Positions 41,574 through 50,552 of a stretch of DNA of 64,000 nt are shown here, piece after piece. This DNA comes from Mycolicibacterium sp. lyk4-40-TYG-92 (GTDB lineage: Bacteria > Actinomycetota > Actinomycetes > Mycobacteriales > Mycobacteriaceae), in NCBI RefSeq assembly GCF_030209435.1, contig NZ_JARVRX010000014.1:1-64000 (forward strand), in the 5' to 3' direction. The stretch's first letter is position 1. Each line of letters opens with the position of its first letter. Position numbers and translations under genes: made by a program. Below the pieces are notes generated by a model, which ran no database searches, had not been told where the DNA came from, and worked only from the letters and a program-made list of their open reading frames with translations.

Positions 41574-42433
41574 ATACGCCTCCTGTGCGCCGCGCGACTG
41601 CGGGTACGACGGGCGAAGTACCGCCCGTCGATGTACTCCAGGGCGATCGACTGACCGAAGGCCTGGGAGAGATTCTCGGACGTCAGTACGTCGGACAGCA
41701 GCCCGGCGCCGACCGCCTGCCCCTCGGAGAGCAGCAGGCAGTGCGTGAAGCCCTCCGGGATCTCCTCGACATGGTGGGTGACGAGCACCGAGGCCGGCGC
41801 ATCGGCATCGGCAGCCAGATCCGCCAGCCGGGCCACCAGTTCTTCGCGCCCGCCGAGGTCAAGTCCGGCCGCCGGCTCGTCGAGCAGCAGCAGCTCCGGG
41901 TCCGTCATGAGCGACCGGGCGATCAGCACCCGCTTGCGCTCGCCCTCGGACAACGTGCCGTAGTGGCGGTCGGCGAGGTGTTCGGCGCCGATGCTCTCCA
42001 AGGTGTCCAGCGCGCGGTTGTAGTCGACGTCGTCGTACTGTTCGCGCCACCGGCCCAGCACCGCGTAACCCGCCGAGACCACCAGGTCCCGCACGACTTC
42101 GTCGTCCGGTATCCGCTGCGCGAGCGCCGAACTGCTGAGCCCGATCCGCGACCGCAGCTCGGACATGTCGGTGCGGCCCAGCCGCTCGCCCAGGACGAAC
42201 GCTGTGCCCGAGGACGGATGCTCGACGGCGGCCGCCATGCGCAGCAGCGACGTCTTGCCGGCGCCGTTGGGGCCCAGGACGACCCAGCGTTCGTCGAGCT
42301 CCACCGACCAGTCGATCGGACCGACCAGGGTGGCTCCGCCGCGGCGCAATGTCACCCCGGAGAATTGGATCAGCAGGTCAGGATCGGGCTGGGCGTCGGG
42401 TTCTACGGAGTTGTCGCTGAGGGCGCCGGGCAC
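41570..42433 (-). CDS. ABC transporter ATPase, Rv3041c type
   Basis: A 287-residue ATPase. Walker A is GPNGAGKTSLL near residue 57, the signature is LSEGERKRVLIARSL near 162, Walker B is LLLLDEPAAGLD and the H-loop is VLVTHHVEEIPEG. It is a ModF/YbbL-like single-domain ATPase without a cognate permease nearby. The GTG start lies inside the end of the YczE-like gene (31-bp overlap), so a later start is possible, though no better one is seen. Confidence 0.88.
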   Translation of the reverse strand: MPGALSDNSVEPDAQPDPDLLIQFSGVTLRRGGATLVGPIDWSVELDERWVVLGPNGAGKTSLLRMAAAVEHPSSGTAFVLGERLGRTDMSELRSRIGLSSSALAQRIPDDEVVRDLVVSAGYAVLGRWREQYDDVDYNRALDTLESIGAEHLADRHYGTLSEGERKRVLIARSLMTDPELLLLDEPAAGLDLGGREELVARLADLAADADAPASVLVTHHVEEIPEGFTHCLLLSEGQAVGAGLLSDVLTSENLSQAFGQSIALEYIDGRYFARRTRSRAAHRRRI

Positions 42434-43113
42434 TCGCTCATCGTAGCCACGGCCGGTTCAGCGACCCGGTCCCCCACCACGTGCGCCCATCCACTGGCCG
42501 CGAGCCAGCGACTCGGCGTGCACCGCAGCACAAGTTGCACCAGCGGCCCAATCCCCAAGGCGTACACCACGGTTCCGATGCCGACGGTGCCACCCAACAG
42601 CCACCCGGTGGCCAGTACGGTGACCTCGATGCCGGTCCGGACCAGGCGCACCGACCATCCGGTCCGGGCCACCAGCCCCGTCATCAGCCCGTCGCGCGGC
42701 CCTGGCCCCATCCCGGCACCGATGTACATCACCGTGCTCACGGCGTTGAGCACGACGGCGCCGACCATCATCGCCGTGCGCACCGGCAGCGTCGTCGGCT
42801 GCGGCAGCACCATCAGGGCGGCGTCGACCACGACGGAGATGACGATGACGTTCGCGACGGTGCCGACGCCGGGGCGGTTGCGCAGCGGGATCCAGCCCAG
42901 CAGCACCACGACGCCGACGAGCGCCGTGGCGCCGCCGATGGTCAACCCGGTGTGCTTGGCCAGGCCCTGATGGAAGACGTCCCACGGGTCCAGTCCCAAC
43001 CCGGCGCGTACGAACAGCGCCATCGACAGGCCGTAGCCGCTCAGGCCGGCCAGCAGCAGCGCCGTGCGGACGGCTGTGGTCTTCACGCTGGTGCCGGCTG
43101 CTCGCGCCCTCAC
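42403..43113 (-). CDS. YczE/YitT-type membrane protein
   Basis: A 236-residue integral membrane protein with about five to six hydrophobic helices, and the YczE signature LDPWDVFHQGLAKHTGLTIG near residue 40 plus GMGPGPRDGLMTGL near 132. YczE proteins are encoded beside a subset of MocR regulators and may transport a vitamin-B6-like or amine compound; the cargo is unknown. The GTG start overlaps the stop of the 47-residue gene (GTGA). The divergent MocR gene with its hexamer array completes the known YczR-YczE arrangement. Confidence 0.82.
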   Translation of the reverse strand: MRARAAGTSVKTTAVRTALLLAGLSGYGLSMALFVRAGLGLDPWDVFHQGLAKHTGLTIGGATALVGVVVLLGWIPLRNRPGVGTVANVIVISVVVDAALMVLPQPTTLPVRTAMMVGAVVLNAVSTVMYIGAGMGPGPRDGLMTGLVARTGWSVRLVRTGIEVTVLATGWLLGGTVGIGTVVYALGIGPLVQLVLRCTPSRWLAASGWAHVVGDRVAEPAVATMSECPAPSATTP

Positions 43114-43253
43114 CGGTGGTCCTGGAACCGGACGCGGATGGCGTCCAGTTCGTGCCGCACCCGGGCGGCATCCAGATCGCGGACATCGGCGCGGTTGTCC
43201 CGCCGGGACCGGGCGCGCTTCTCAGCCAGTTTTGATAGCCAGTTCGTTCGCAT
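43110..43253 (-). CDS. Short basic protein coupled to the YczE gene
   Basis: A 47-residue frame from ATG 43253, rich in Arg, Lys and Asp (MRTNWLSKLAEKRARSRRDN and so on), ending in a TGA that overlaps the YczE GTG start (GTGA). The overlap and the use of the only upstream space for a promoter support a real leader gene. A longer frame to 43364 would run across the operator array and into the divergent gene, so I reject it. I recognise no family. Confidence 0.5.
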   Translation of the reverse strand: MRTNWLSKLAEKRARSRRDNRADVRDLDAARVRHELDAIRVRFQDHR

Positions 43254-43310
43254 GACACCAGTTTTCCGGCCAACTGGCTTGCCATTCAATAGCCAGTTGG
43301 CCAATACTGG
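43226..43310. promoter_or_regulatory. YczR/MocR operator array of six CCAGTT-type hexamers
   Basis: CCAGTT occurs at 43226, 43239, 43258 and 43293, AACTGG at 43272 and TACTGG at 43305. The last two copies form AGCCAGT...ACTGGCT, an inverted pair, and CCAGTT/AACTGG at 43258-43277 another. The rightmost copy overlaps the probable -10 (AATACT, 43303-43308) of the MocR gene, which then starts 7 nt later, a leaderless arrangement. MocR proteins bind such paired repeats. Confidence 0.65.
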
Positions 43311-43315
43311 CTTCA

Positions 43316-44767
43316 ATGTCGATCGAGATGTCAGCCAGATCACTTGACGAAGTCCTTCTGGCACGCGAATTGGGCAACTGGCGCACCTCCAGCCTCAGCG
43401 GCCCCGCCTATCTGGGCCTGGCCGATGCCATCCGCCTGCTCATCGTCGACGGCCGGCTCCCCGTCGGCGCCCGGTATCCCAGCGAGCGTGCGCTGGCCGA
43501 CGCCCTGCGCGTCTCCCGCACCACCGTCACCGCCGCCTATGCCCAACTGCGCGAGGACGGCTACCTCAACGCCCGGCGCGGCGCCCGCAGCACCACGGCG
43601 CTGCCGCCCACCGCGCCGACGACCAGTCCAGCACCCCTCACCAGAACCGGCACGCTGAGCCTGGCCGATGCCGCGCCCTCCGCACCGGCGGCCGCCACCG
43701 TCGAGGCCTTTACCCGCGCGGCCCAGCGCCTGGCACCGCACCTGCACGACATCGGCATCGAACTCACCGGCGTCGCCGAACTCCGCCAGGCCATCGCCGA
43801 AAGATATTGCGCCAGAGGCCTTCCCACCGATCCAGACGAGATCATGGTGACCACCGGGGCGCTCCACGCGATAAATCTCGTGCTGGCCACCTACGCCCGC
43901 CCCGGCGACCGGGTACTGATCGAGCAGCCGACGTACCACGGCGCCATCTCGCTCATCGCCGCATCCGGAGCCCGACCGGTGCCCGTCAGCATGGCCGAAG
44001 ACGGCTGGGAACTGGATGCCGTGCAGGCCGCCATGCGGCAATTGGCTCCGAATCTGGCCTACCTGATCGTCGACAACCACAACCCGACCGGACTGAGCTT
44101 GCCCGCCCCGGGGCGCGAGCGCCTCGCCCGCATCATCTCCGAGACCCGCACCCGCACCATCATCGACGAAACCATCTGCGACATCTGGCTGGACGAGCCG
44201 CTGCCGCCGCCGCTGGCCTCCTATCTGGAGAGCCGCCGCGACCTGGTGGTCACGGTCGGCTCGATGTCGAAGTCGTTCTGGGGCGGCCTGCGGGTCGGCT
44301 GGATTCGCGCCGAACGGTCCACCCTGGCCGCCATCGCCGCGGTGCGGCCGACGATCGACCTCGGCACCGCCATCGTCGAACAGTTGGCGTCGGCCGAGCT
44401 GCTCCGCCAGGCCGATACCGTGCTGCCGGCCCGTCGCGACATGCTGCGAGCCCGGCGGCAGCTGGTGGGTTCGCTTCTGCAGGAACAACTTCCGGACTGG
44501 ACGGCAAGCCCGTGCCACGGTGGCATGTCGATGTGGATGCGGCTGCCCGCACCGATGAGTTCAGCGCTGTCGGCAGCGGCGTCCCGGATGGGGCTCGTCA
44601 TCCCGGGGGGTCCACGATTCGGGGTCGACGGCACGCTGGAGCGCTTCATCCGGGTGCCCTTCACGCAACCCGAGGAGCGTCTGCATGACTCGGTAGCCGT
44701 GCTGGCTCAGGCGTGGCGCAGCGTCACCGGCGCCGGTACGCCAGACGCGCAGGCCCTCATCGTCTGA
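43316..44767 (+). CDS. MocR-type (GntR plus aminotransferase) regulator, YczR group
   Basis: A 483-residue regulator. Residues 20-95 form a GntR winged helix (RYPSERALADALRVSRTTVTAAYAQLREDGYLNARRGA); residues 150-483 are a fold-type I aminotransferase domain with MVTTGALHAINLVL, NHNPTGLSL and the PLP lysine in VTVGSMSKSFWGGLRVGWIR. It probably senses pyridoxal phosphate or an amine. It is divergent from the YczE-like gene, the known pairing of the YczR branch. No ribosome site precedes the ATG. Confidence 0.9.
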   Translation: MSIEMSARSLDEVLLARELGNWRTSSLSGPAYLGLADAIRLLIVDGRLPVGARYPSERALADALRVSRTTVTAAYAQLREDGYLNARRGARSTTALPPTAPTTSPAPLTRTGTLSLADAAPSAPAAATVEAFTRAAQRLAPHLHDIGIELTGVAELRQAIAERYCARGLPTDPDEIMVTTGALHAINLVLATYARPGDRVLIEQPTYHGAISLIAASGARPVPVSMAEDGWELDAVQAAMRQLAPNLAYLIVDNHNPTGLSLPAPGRERLARIISETRTRTIIDETICDIWLDEPLPPPLASYLESRRDLVVTVGSMSKSFWGGLRVGWIRAERSTLAAIAAVRPTIDLGTAIVEQLASAELLRQADTVLPARRDMLRARRQLVGSLLQEQLPDWTASPCHGGMSMWMRLPAPMSSALSAAASRMGLVIPGGPRFGVDGTLERFIRVPFTQPEERLHDSVAVLAQAWRSVTGAGTPDAQALIV

Positions 44768-44795
44768 GGCGGTCTGAGGCGGTCTGAAGCGACTC

Positions 44796-45107
44796 TTACT
44801 GCTGGCTCTGGATCAGGCCGATGCAGGTGCCGATGTGCTCGGGAGTGCAGGGAATACCGTTGACCGTCTGCAGGCCGCCGACCGACTGGGTGATCTGTGC
44901 ACCTGTCCCGCTGTTGGACGTCTGCGGCGGCACCGACTGCGGGCCACTGCCATTCGCCGTGCCCTTGACGCACACGCCTTCGAAATGGCTCGGCACGGTC
45001 CCCCAGGGGCACGCGTAGGCCGGTGCGGCCGCCGTCACAGAGACGACCGACAAGGGGCCGGCGACCAACGCGACAGCACTCACACCAATCAGAACCGCAC
45101 GCTTCAT
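44796..45107 (-). CDS. Small secreted cysteine-containing protein
   Basis: A 103-residue exported protein. A signal peptide (MKRAVLIGVSAVALVAGPLS... cleaving near AYACP) precedes a mature chain with four Cys, in CPWGTVPSHFEGVCVKG and GIPCTPEHIGTCIG, likely two disulfides. The ATG at 45107 is preceded by GGGAGATGG. The mature region between the Cys pairs is Ser/Gln/Gly-rich. I know no function; similar small proteins are common in mycobacteria. It lies convergent to the MocR gene. Confidence 0.7.
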   Translation of the reverse strand: MKRAVLIGVSAVALVAGPLSVVSVTAAAPAYACPWGTVPSHFEGVCVKGTANGSGPQSVPPQTSNSGTGAQITQSVGGLQTVNGIPCTPEHIGTCIGLIQSQQ

Positions 45108-45202
45108 GTCACCATCTCCCACACACTTACGCAGCAAATCAATATCAATAGTCACCACTGTAACGTGACAGCGGCTCGGGTGTGCCCCCGCCGGGGAATC
45201 CC

Positions 45203-46441
45203 CTACGGAATGTCCACCCGCCGCACCACACCGTCCACCGCATCGGCGGCCTCGATCTCGCCACGCGTGATGCCCAGGATGAACAGCACGGTGTCGAGGT
45301 ACGGGTGGTTCAGCGAGGCGTCGGCAACGGCCCGCAGCGCGGGCTTGGCGTTGAACGCCACCCCGAGGCCGGCGGCCGACAGCATGTCGATGTCGTTGGC
45401 GCCGTCGCCGACCGCGACGGTCTGCTCCATGGGTACGCCGGCCTGGTTGGCGAAGTCCCGCAGCGCCTTGGCCTTGCCCGGGCGGTCGACGATCGGGCCG
45501 GTCACCCGGCCGGTCAGCTTGCCGTCGACGATCTCCAGGTGGTTGGCCGCGACGAAGTCGAGCATCAGCTCCTCGGCCAGCGGCTCGATCACTTGACGGA
45601 ACCCGCCGGACACCACGCCGCAGTGGTAACCCAGCCGGCGCAGCGTACGCAGCGTGGTCCGGGCACCCGGCGTCAGTTCGATCTGGTCGGCGACCTCGTC
45701 GACCACCTCGGCCGGCAGGCCGGCCAGGGTGGCGACGCGTTCCCGCAGCGACTCCTCGAAGTCCAGTTCGCCGCGCATGGCGGCCTCGGTGATCGCGGCG
45801 ACCTTGGCCTCGGCGCCGGCGCGCGCGGCCAGCATCTCGATGACCTCGCCCTGGATGAGCGTCGAGTCGACGTCGAACACGATTAGCCGCTTGGCACGCC
45901 GGGCCAGACTGTAGTCCTCGAGCGCGATGTCGACGCCCTCGTCGACGGCGACGCGGGCCAGTGCGGTCTGCAGCTGCGCGTAGGCCCCGCCCACCTGTGG
46001 CACCGACACCCGCAGTTCCAGGCCCGTCACCGGGTAGTCGGAGACGCCGCGGATGAAGTCGATGTTGACCCCGAGCGCCGCGACCTCGCGGGCGACGACG
46101 GTGAACGCCTCGGCGGTGATGGGCCGGCCCAGCACGACGATGGTGTGGGTCGACGGTTCGGTCAGGACGGGCTGGTCGTCACTGCTGTCGATCGCGACAT
46201 CGAGCCCCAGCTCGCCGATGGCCTGCTGGACGTCGGCCCGCAACACGTCACCGGCCACCTCGGCCGGCACTGCGACCAGCACGCCGAGCGTCAGGCGGCC
46301 ACGGATGACCACCTGCTCTACGTTCAACAGCTCGACGTTGTGCCGCGACAGCACGCCGAACAGCGTCGACGTGACGCCCGGCTGGTCGAGTCCGGTGACG
46401 GTGATCAGCACCGACCCGTTTGCGTTGCTTTCCTGCGTCAT
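45203..46441 (-). CDS. serB2: Phosphoserine phosphatase SerB2
   Basis: A 412-residue enzyme catalysing the last step of serine synthesis. Two N-terminal ACT domains (ITVTGLDQPGVTSTLFGVLS and TIVVLGRPITAEAFTVVAR) precede the HAD phosphatase: motif I FDVDSTLIQGEVIE near residue 188, motif II VVSGGFRQVIEP and motif III/IV KAKALRDFANQAGVPMEQTVAVGDGANDIDML. This is the Rv3042c layout, in which serine binds the ACT part. A small CGTTAGG hairpin (46443-46459) sits directly before the ATG. Confidence 0.95.
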   Translation of the reverse strand: MTQESNANGSVLITVTGLDQPGVTSTLFGVLSRHNVELLNVEQVVIRGRLTLGVLVAVPAEVAGDVLRADVQQAIGELGLDVAIDSSDDQPVLTEPSTHTIVVLGRPITAEAFTVVAREVAALGVNIDFIRGVSDYPVTGLELRVSVPQVGGAYAQLQTALARVAVDEGVDIALEDYSLARRAKRLIVFDVDSTLIQGEVIEMLAARAGAEAKVAAITEAAMRGELDFEESLRERVATLAGLPAEVVDEVADQIELTPGARTTLRTLRRLGYHCGVVSGGFRQVIEPLAEELMLDFVAANHLEIVDGKLTGRVTGPIVDRPGKAKALRDFANQAGVPMEQTVAVGDGANDIDMLSAAGLGVAFNAKPALRAVADASLNHPYLDTVLFILGITRGEIEAADAVDGVVRRVDIP

Positions 46442-46464
46442 CCGTTAGGTCCCCTAACGCAGAA

Positions 46465-46489
46465 CCGCCCGCGCCTTAGGCGCGGGCGG
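46465..46489. terminator. Terminator after ctaD
   Basis: CCGCCCGCGCC (46465-46475) and GGCGCGGGCGG (46479-46489) form a perfect 11-bp stem around a 3-nt loop, 12 bp beyond the ctaD stop, and would stop read-through into serB2. Confidence 0.85.
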
Positions 46490-46501
46490 GTCGGCTGATT
46501 T

Positions 46502-48199
46502 CTAGTGGTGCGATCGACCGATGTGCGCTTCGGCGCGCATCCGCTCGACCATGTGCGGGTAGTGCAGCTCGAACGCCGGGCGCTCCGAACGGATCCGGGG
46601 CAGCTCGGTGAAGTTGTGCCGCGGCGGCGGGCAGCTGGTGGCCCACTCCAGCGAGTTGCCGTAGCCCCAGGGGTCGTCGACCACGACGGGCTCGCCGTAA
46701 CGCCAGCTCTTGAACACGTTCCACACGAACGGCAGCGTGGACAGGCCCAGGATGAAGGCACCGATGGTCGAGATCACGTTCAGCGTGGTGAAGCCGTCGC
46801 TGGGCAGGTAGTCGGCGTAACGACGCGGCATGCCCTCGTCACCGACCCAGTGCTGGACCAGGAAGGTGGTGTGGAAGCCGATGAAGGTCAGCCAGAAGTG
46901 CAGCTTGCCCAGACGCTCGTCGAGCAGCCGGCCCGTCATCTTCGGGAACCAGAAGTAGATGCCCGCGTAGGTGGCGAACACGATGGTGCCGAAGAGCACG
47001 TAGTGGAAGTGCGCGATGACGAAGTAGCTGTCCGTCACGTGGAAGTCCAGCGGCGGGCTGGCCAGCAGCACACCCGACAGACCACCCAGGAGGAAGGTGA
47101 TGAGGAAGCCGACCGAGAAGAGCATGGGCGTCTCGAAGGTCAGCTGGCCCTTCCACATGGTGCCGATCCAGTTGAAGAACTTGATACCGGTCGGGACCGC
47201 GATCAGGAACGTCATGAAGGAGAAGAACGGCAGCAGGACGGCGCCGGTGGCGTACATGTGGTGCGCCCACACGGCGACCGACAGCGCGGCGATACCGAGC
47301 GTGGCGTAGATCAGGGTGGTGTAACCGAAGATCGGCTTGCGGCTGAACACCGGGAAGATCTCCGAGACGATGCCGAAGAACGGCAGCGCGATGATGTACA
47401 CCTCGGGGTGGCCGAAGAACCAGAACAGGTGCTGCCACAGCAGGACGCCGCCGTTGGCGGGGTCGTAGATGTGTGCGCCCAGGTGGCGGTCGGCGGCCAG
47501 GCCGAACAGCGCGGCGGTCAGCAGCGGGAAGGCCAGCAGCACCAGGATCGAGGTCACCAGGATGTTCCAGGTGAAGATCGGCATGCGGAACATCGTCATA
47601 CCCGGGCAGCGCATGCAGACCACGGTGGTGACCATGTTGACGGCACCCAGGATGGTGCCCAGACCACCGACGGCCAGGCCGACGATCCACAGGTCGCCAC
47701 CGGCGCCGGGCGAGTGGATCGCGTCGGTCAGCGGCGAGTAGGCGGTCCAGCCGAAGTCAGCGGCACCACCGGGGGTGATGAAGCCGGCGATGGCGATCAT
47801 GGCGCCGAAGAGGAACAGCCAGAACGAGAAGGCGTTCAGCCGCGGGAACGCGACGTCGGGGGCGCCGATCTGCAGCGGCAGCACCAGGTTGGCGAAGCCG
47901 AACACGATCGGGGTGGCGTAGAACAGCAGCATCACCGTGCCGTGCATGGTGAACAGCTGGTTGAACTGCTCGTTGCTCAGGAACTGCAGTCCCGGCATGG
48001 CCAGCTCGGTGCGCATGAACAGCGCCATCAGGCCACCGATGAAGAAGAACACGAAGCAGACGACGCAGTACATGATGCCGATCAGCTTGTGATCGGTGGT
48101 GGTCACCAGCTTGTAGATCAGGTTGCCCTTGGGGCCCATACGCTCCGGGAACGGGCGACGAGCCTCGAGTTCTCCGATTGGGGGCGCTTCGGCTACCAA
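46502..48199 (-). CDS. ctaD: Cytochrome c oxidase subunit I (aa3 type)
   Basis: A 565-residue, 12-helix haem-copper oxidase subunit. The low-spin haem His is in MHGTVMLLFYATP; the Cu-B/Tyr motif is FFGHPEVYIIALP; the paired His are in VWAHHMYATG; and the late haem ligands are in VIAHFHYVLFG. With the other subunits and the bc1 complex it forms the mycobacterial respiratory supercomplex. I chose the TTG at 48199, with GGAGG 5 nt upstream, because family similarity (VAEAPPIGELEARRPFP) begins there; a TTG at 48211 would start inside the ribosome site. Confidence 0.94.
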   Translation of the reverse strand: MVAEAPPIGELEARRPFPERMGPKGNLIYKLVTTTDHKLIGIMYCVVCFVFFFIGGLMALFMRTELAMPGLQFLSNEQFNQLFTMHGTVMLLFYATPIVFGFANLVLPLQIGAPDVAFPRLNAFSFWLFLFGAMIAIAGFITPGGAADFGWTAYSPLTDAIHSPGAGGDLWIVGLAVGGLGTILGAVNMVTTVVCMRCPGMTMFRMPIFTWNILVTSILVLLAFPLLTAALFGLAADRHLGAHIYDPANGGVLLWQHLFWFFGHPEVYIIALPFFGIVSEIFPVFSRKPIFGYTTLIYATLGIAALSVAVWAHHMYATGAVLLPFFSFMTFLIAVPTGIKFFNWIGTMWKGQLTFETPMLFSVGFLITFLLGGLSGVLLASPPLDFHVTDSYFVIAHFHYVLFGTIVFATYAGIYFWFPKMTGRLLDERLGKLHFWLTFIGFHTTFLVQHWVGDEGMPRRYADYLPSDGFTTLNVISTIGAFILGLSTLPFVWNVFKSWRYGEPVVVDDPWGYGNSLEWATSCPPPRHNFTELPRIRSERPAFELHYPHMVERMRAEAHIGRSHH

Positions 48200-48410
48200 C
48201 AGATCCTCCAAATGTTCCGGGCGAATAGATCGAGCACACGGGGCATCCCATGTTGTCTGCCGGTGATCTTATCCCCCATCGCACAGCCTCGCGGCGAGGG
48301 TCCTACAAACTGTCGTAATTGGCTGGACCAGCTGTCGACACCGGCGTGGCGCCCGCAGCCGCGACCGCGCCTCATCTGGGCGCGACCGCGCGGGTGTTAC
48401 CGTCGGCCAC

Positions 48411-49514
48411 GTGCAGTTTCCGACTCCCCGTACCCGGCTGTCCAGCGCCAGCGCGGCGGTTCTCACCGCCCTGTGCGCGACGGCCACGACCGTCCTGACG
48501 GGCTGCTCGGGACACACCAGCGAACCTCAGGCAGCAAATCCGGCTCCCATCACCAGCACCACCCGTATCGCCACCGCGGGTGTGCTGGGAAACCAGCGTC
48601 GGCCCGACGACTCGTGCGCGCCCAACCCGGCGGCACTCGACGAGGGACCGCCCACCCGCCAGGTGCACCACGCCGCCGGCACCACCGATGTCAACGCCGA
48701 CCCGCAGCGCATCGTCGTGCTCTCGGGCACGGCGCTCGACGCGCTGTGCGCGCTGGGTCTGCAGTCCCGGGTCGTCGCCGCGGCGACCCCGACGGATTCG
48801 TCGGGCCAGACGTCATACCTGGGCACCGTGATCCACAACGTGCCGGCGGCCGGCACGCGCGGCGCGCCCGACATGGCGGCCGTCAAGGCCGCCAACCCCG
48901 ACCTGATCATCGGCTCGCAGGTGTCGGCAACGTCGGACACCTACGGCGCGTTGTCGGCGATCGCGCCGACGGTGCTCACCGGGGCGTCCGGCGCCGCCTG
49001 GCAGGACGATCTGCGGATGGTCGGCGCGGCGACCGGGCGCGGTGCCGCCGCGGGCGCACTGGTCGACGGTTTCAACGCCGACGCCACCAGGGTCGGCGGG
49101 CAGAACGACGCCTCACACTTCCAGGTGTCGGTCGTGCAGCTGACCGAGAGCACCATGCGAATCTTCGGCGCCAACAACTTCCCCGGCAGCGTGCTGGCCC
49201 GTGTCGGCGCGGATCGCCCTGCGCCACAGCGGTTCACCGACAAGCCGTACCGCGAGATCGACATCTCGAAGCTGCGGCCCGGCACCGATTTCTCGACTGC
49301 CGACGGTGACATCGTCTACATGTCGTTCGAGTCTCCGGCAGCCAAGGACAAGGCCGCCGCGTTGCTCGACAGCCCGGCCTGGAAGAAGCTCGCCGCCACC
49401 CGCGACAACCGGGTGTTCGTGGTGAACAACGAGGTGTGGCAGACCGGCCAGGGCATCGTGGCCGCCCGCGGCATGCTCGACGACCTGCACTGGCTCAACG
49501 CGCCCATCAACTAG
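48411..49514 (+). CDS. fecB: Iron-siderophore binding lipoprotein FecB
   Basis: A 367-residue periplasmic binding protein of the iron(III)-siderophore class. The signal peptide ends at lipobox LTGC near residues 28-31. After a Ser/Thr-rich linker, the binding domain has RIVVLSGTALDALCALGLQSRVVAAAT, the ANPDLIIGSQ motif, and WKKLAATRDNRVFVVNNEVW near the end. This is Rv3044, implicated in haem or siderophore binding. Divergent from ctaD; its stop abuts the convergent oxygenase stop with no gap. Confidence 0.9.
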   Translation: MQFPTPRTRLSSASAAVLTALCATATTVLTGCSGHTSEPQAANPAPITSTTRIATAGVLGNQRRPDDSCAPNPAALDEGPPTRQVHHAAGTTDVNADPQRIVVLSGTALDALCALGLQSRVVAAATPTDSSGQTSYLGTVIHNVPAAGTRGAPDMAAVKAANPDLIIGSQVSATSDTYGALSAIAPTVLTGASGAAWQDDLRMVGAATGRGAAAGALVDGFNADATRVGGQNDASHFQVSVVQLTESTMRIFGANNFPGSVLARVGADRPAPQRFTDKPYREIDISKLRPGTDFSTADGDIVYMSFESPAAKDKAAALLDSPAWKKLAATRDNRVFVVNNEVWQTGQGIVAARGMLDDLHWLNAPIN

Positions 49515-50552
49515 TCATTGCGCGTCCTGCAACGCCTGCCGGCCGAACTGCCCGAGTTCCAGCGAGCCGTCGGGCAGCACCAGTTCGCCCGACTCGATGC
49601 GCTGTCGCAGGTAGGCGAACGTCTGCGCGGTCTGGGCGAACAGATGCTCACCTGCGCGCAGAGCGGAGCGGGGCTTGCCCGCTGAGGAAGCGAACTGCGG
49701 CAGCGGTTTCACCTCGGTGTGGTAGTCGACGTTGAAGAACAGCGGGAACGAATACCGCTCCTCGGCGACCTTGCGGACCCGGTGGCTCGTGGCGACGAAG
49801 GCGCCGTTGGTCCACAGCTCCAGCAGGTCCCCGACATTGACGACGAAGGTCCCCTCGACCGGCGGCACGTCGATCCACTCGCCCGCCCCGTTGAGCACCT
49901 CGAGGCCGGGGGCCGTCGGTTTGAGCAGCGTGAAGCATTCGTAGTCGGTGTGCGCGCCGATCCCGACACTGTCGTGGGCATCCGGGTTGTACGGATAGTG
50001 GATGAGCCGCAACTGGCTCGGCGTCTTGGTGGCGTGCCGGGAGAAGACCTCCGGGTCCTCACCGAGAGCGACGGCGAAGGCCCACAGGAGCCGCTGCCCC
50101 ACATCGAGCACCGCCTGGTAGTAGGCGGTCACCGCATCGGCGAACCCGGGTAGGTCAGGCCACGCATTGGGACCCAGCATGGGGTTGCCGGCCAGATAGT
50201 CCGGATCGTCGGCGGGCAGGTCCAGCGCGGTGTCGAACGCTTCCTTCAGGTCCGGGACGGTGCCCTCCAGGCCCTCCTCGCCGACCGGCACATACCCGCG
50301 GTGACAGCGGGACAGCCCGATGTAGTCACGCATCTTGTCTTCCACCGGCAGCGCGAAGTACTCCTTCACCGCCGCCAGCATCGCGTCGAACAACGACTCG
50401 TCGACGCCGGTGCCGCTGATGTAGAAGAAGCCGACGTCGGCCGCCGCCCGGCCGATCTCGGCGGCGACGCGGTGCCGCTCGGCACGCTCGGGTGACGACA
50501 AACCGCTGATATCGATGATCGGCACCGACGTGAATGACGTTACGCCACTCAT
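49515..50552 (-). CDS. 2-oxoglutarate/Fe(II) oxygenase, isopenicillin N synthase-like
   Basis: A 345-residue oxygenase. The N-terminal DIOX domain opens SVPIIDISGLSSPERAERHRVAAEIGRAAADVGFFYISG. The iron ligands are His and Asp in GIGAHTDYECFTLLKP and His in VATSHRVRKV; the 2-oxoglutarate-binding RxS follows as ERYSFPLFFN. The start overlaps the stop of the small unknown gene (ATGA). It is the last gene of the ureide operon. Homologues beside such genes are commonly called 2-oxobutyrate oxidase, but hydroxylation of a purine, hydantoin or ureide is plausible. An upstream frame to 51308 is out of register and rejected. Confidence 0.88.
   Translation of the reverse strand: MSGVTSFTSVPIIDISGLSSPERAERHRVAAEIGRAAADVGFFYISGTGVDESLFDAMLAAVKEYFALPVEDKMRDYIGLSRCHRGYVPVGEEGLEGTVPDLKEAFDTALDLPADDPDYLAGNPMLGPNAWPDLPGFADAVTAYYQAVLDVGQRLLWAFAVALGEDPEVFSRHATKTPSQLRLIHYPYNPDAHDSVGIGAHTDYECFTLLKPTAPGLEVLNGAGEWIDVPPVEGTFVVNVGDLLELWTNGAFVATSHRVRKVAEERYSFPLFFNVDYHTEVKPLPQFASSAGKPRSALRAGEHLFAQTAQTFAYLRQRIESGELVLPDGSLELGQFGRQALQDAQ

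Noticed and set aside
44762..44787. Tandem 10-bp repeat at the end of the MocR gene
   Set aside because: About 2.6 copies of GGCGGTCTGA including the stop codon; too short to call a functional element.
46443..46459. Small CGTTAGG hairpin before serB2 as a riboswitch
   Set aside because: A 7-bp stem alone does not support a riboswitch; it may simply affect translation start.
46505..49309. 934-residue open frame on the plus strand
   Set aside because: It is antisense to ctaD and runs into fecB in a different frame. The text is Gln/His/Glu/Arg-rich as expected from the reverse of GC-rich coding DNA, and no start signal or family is seen.
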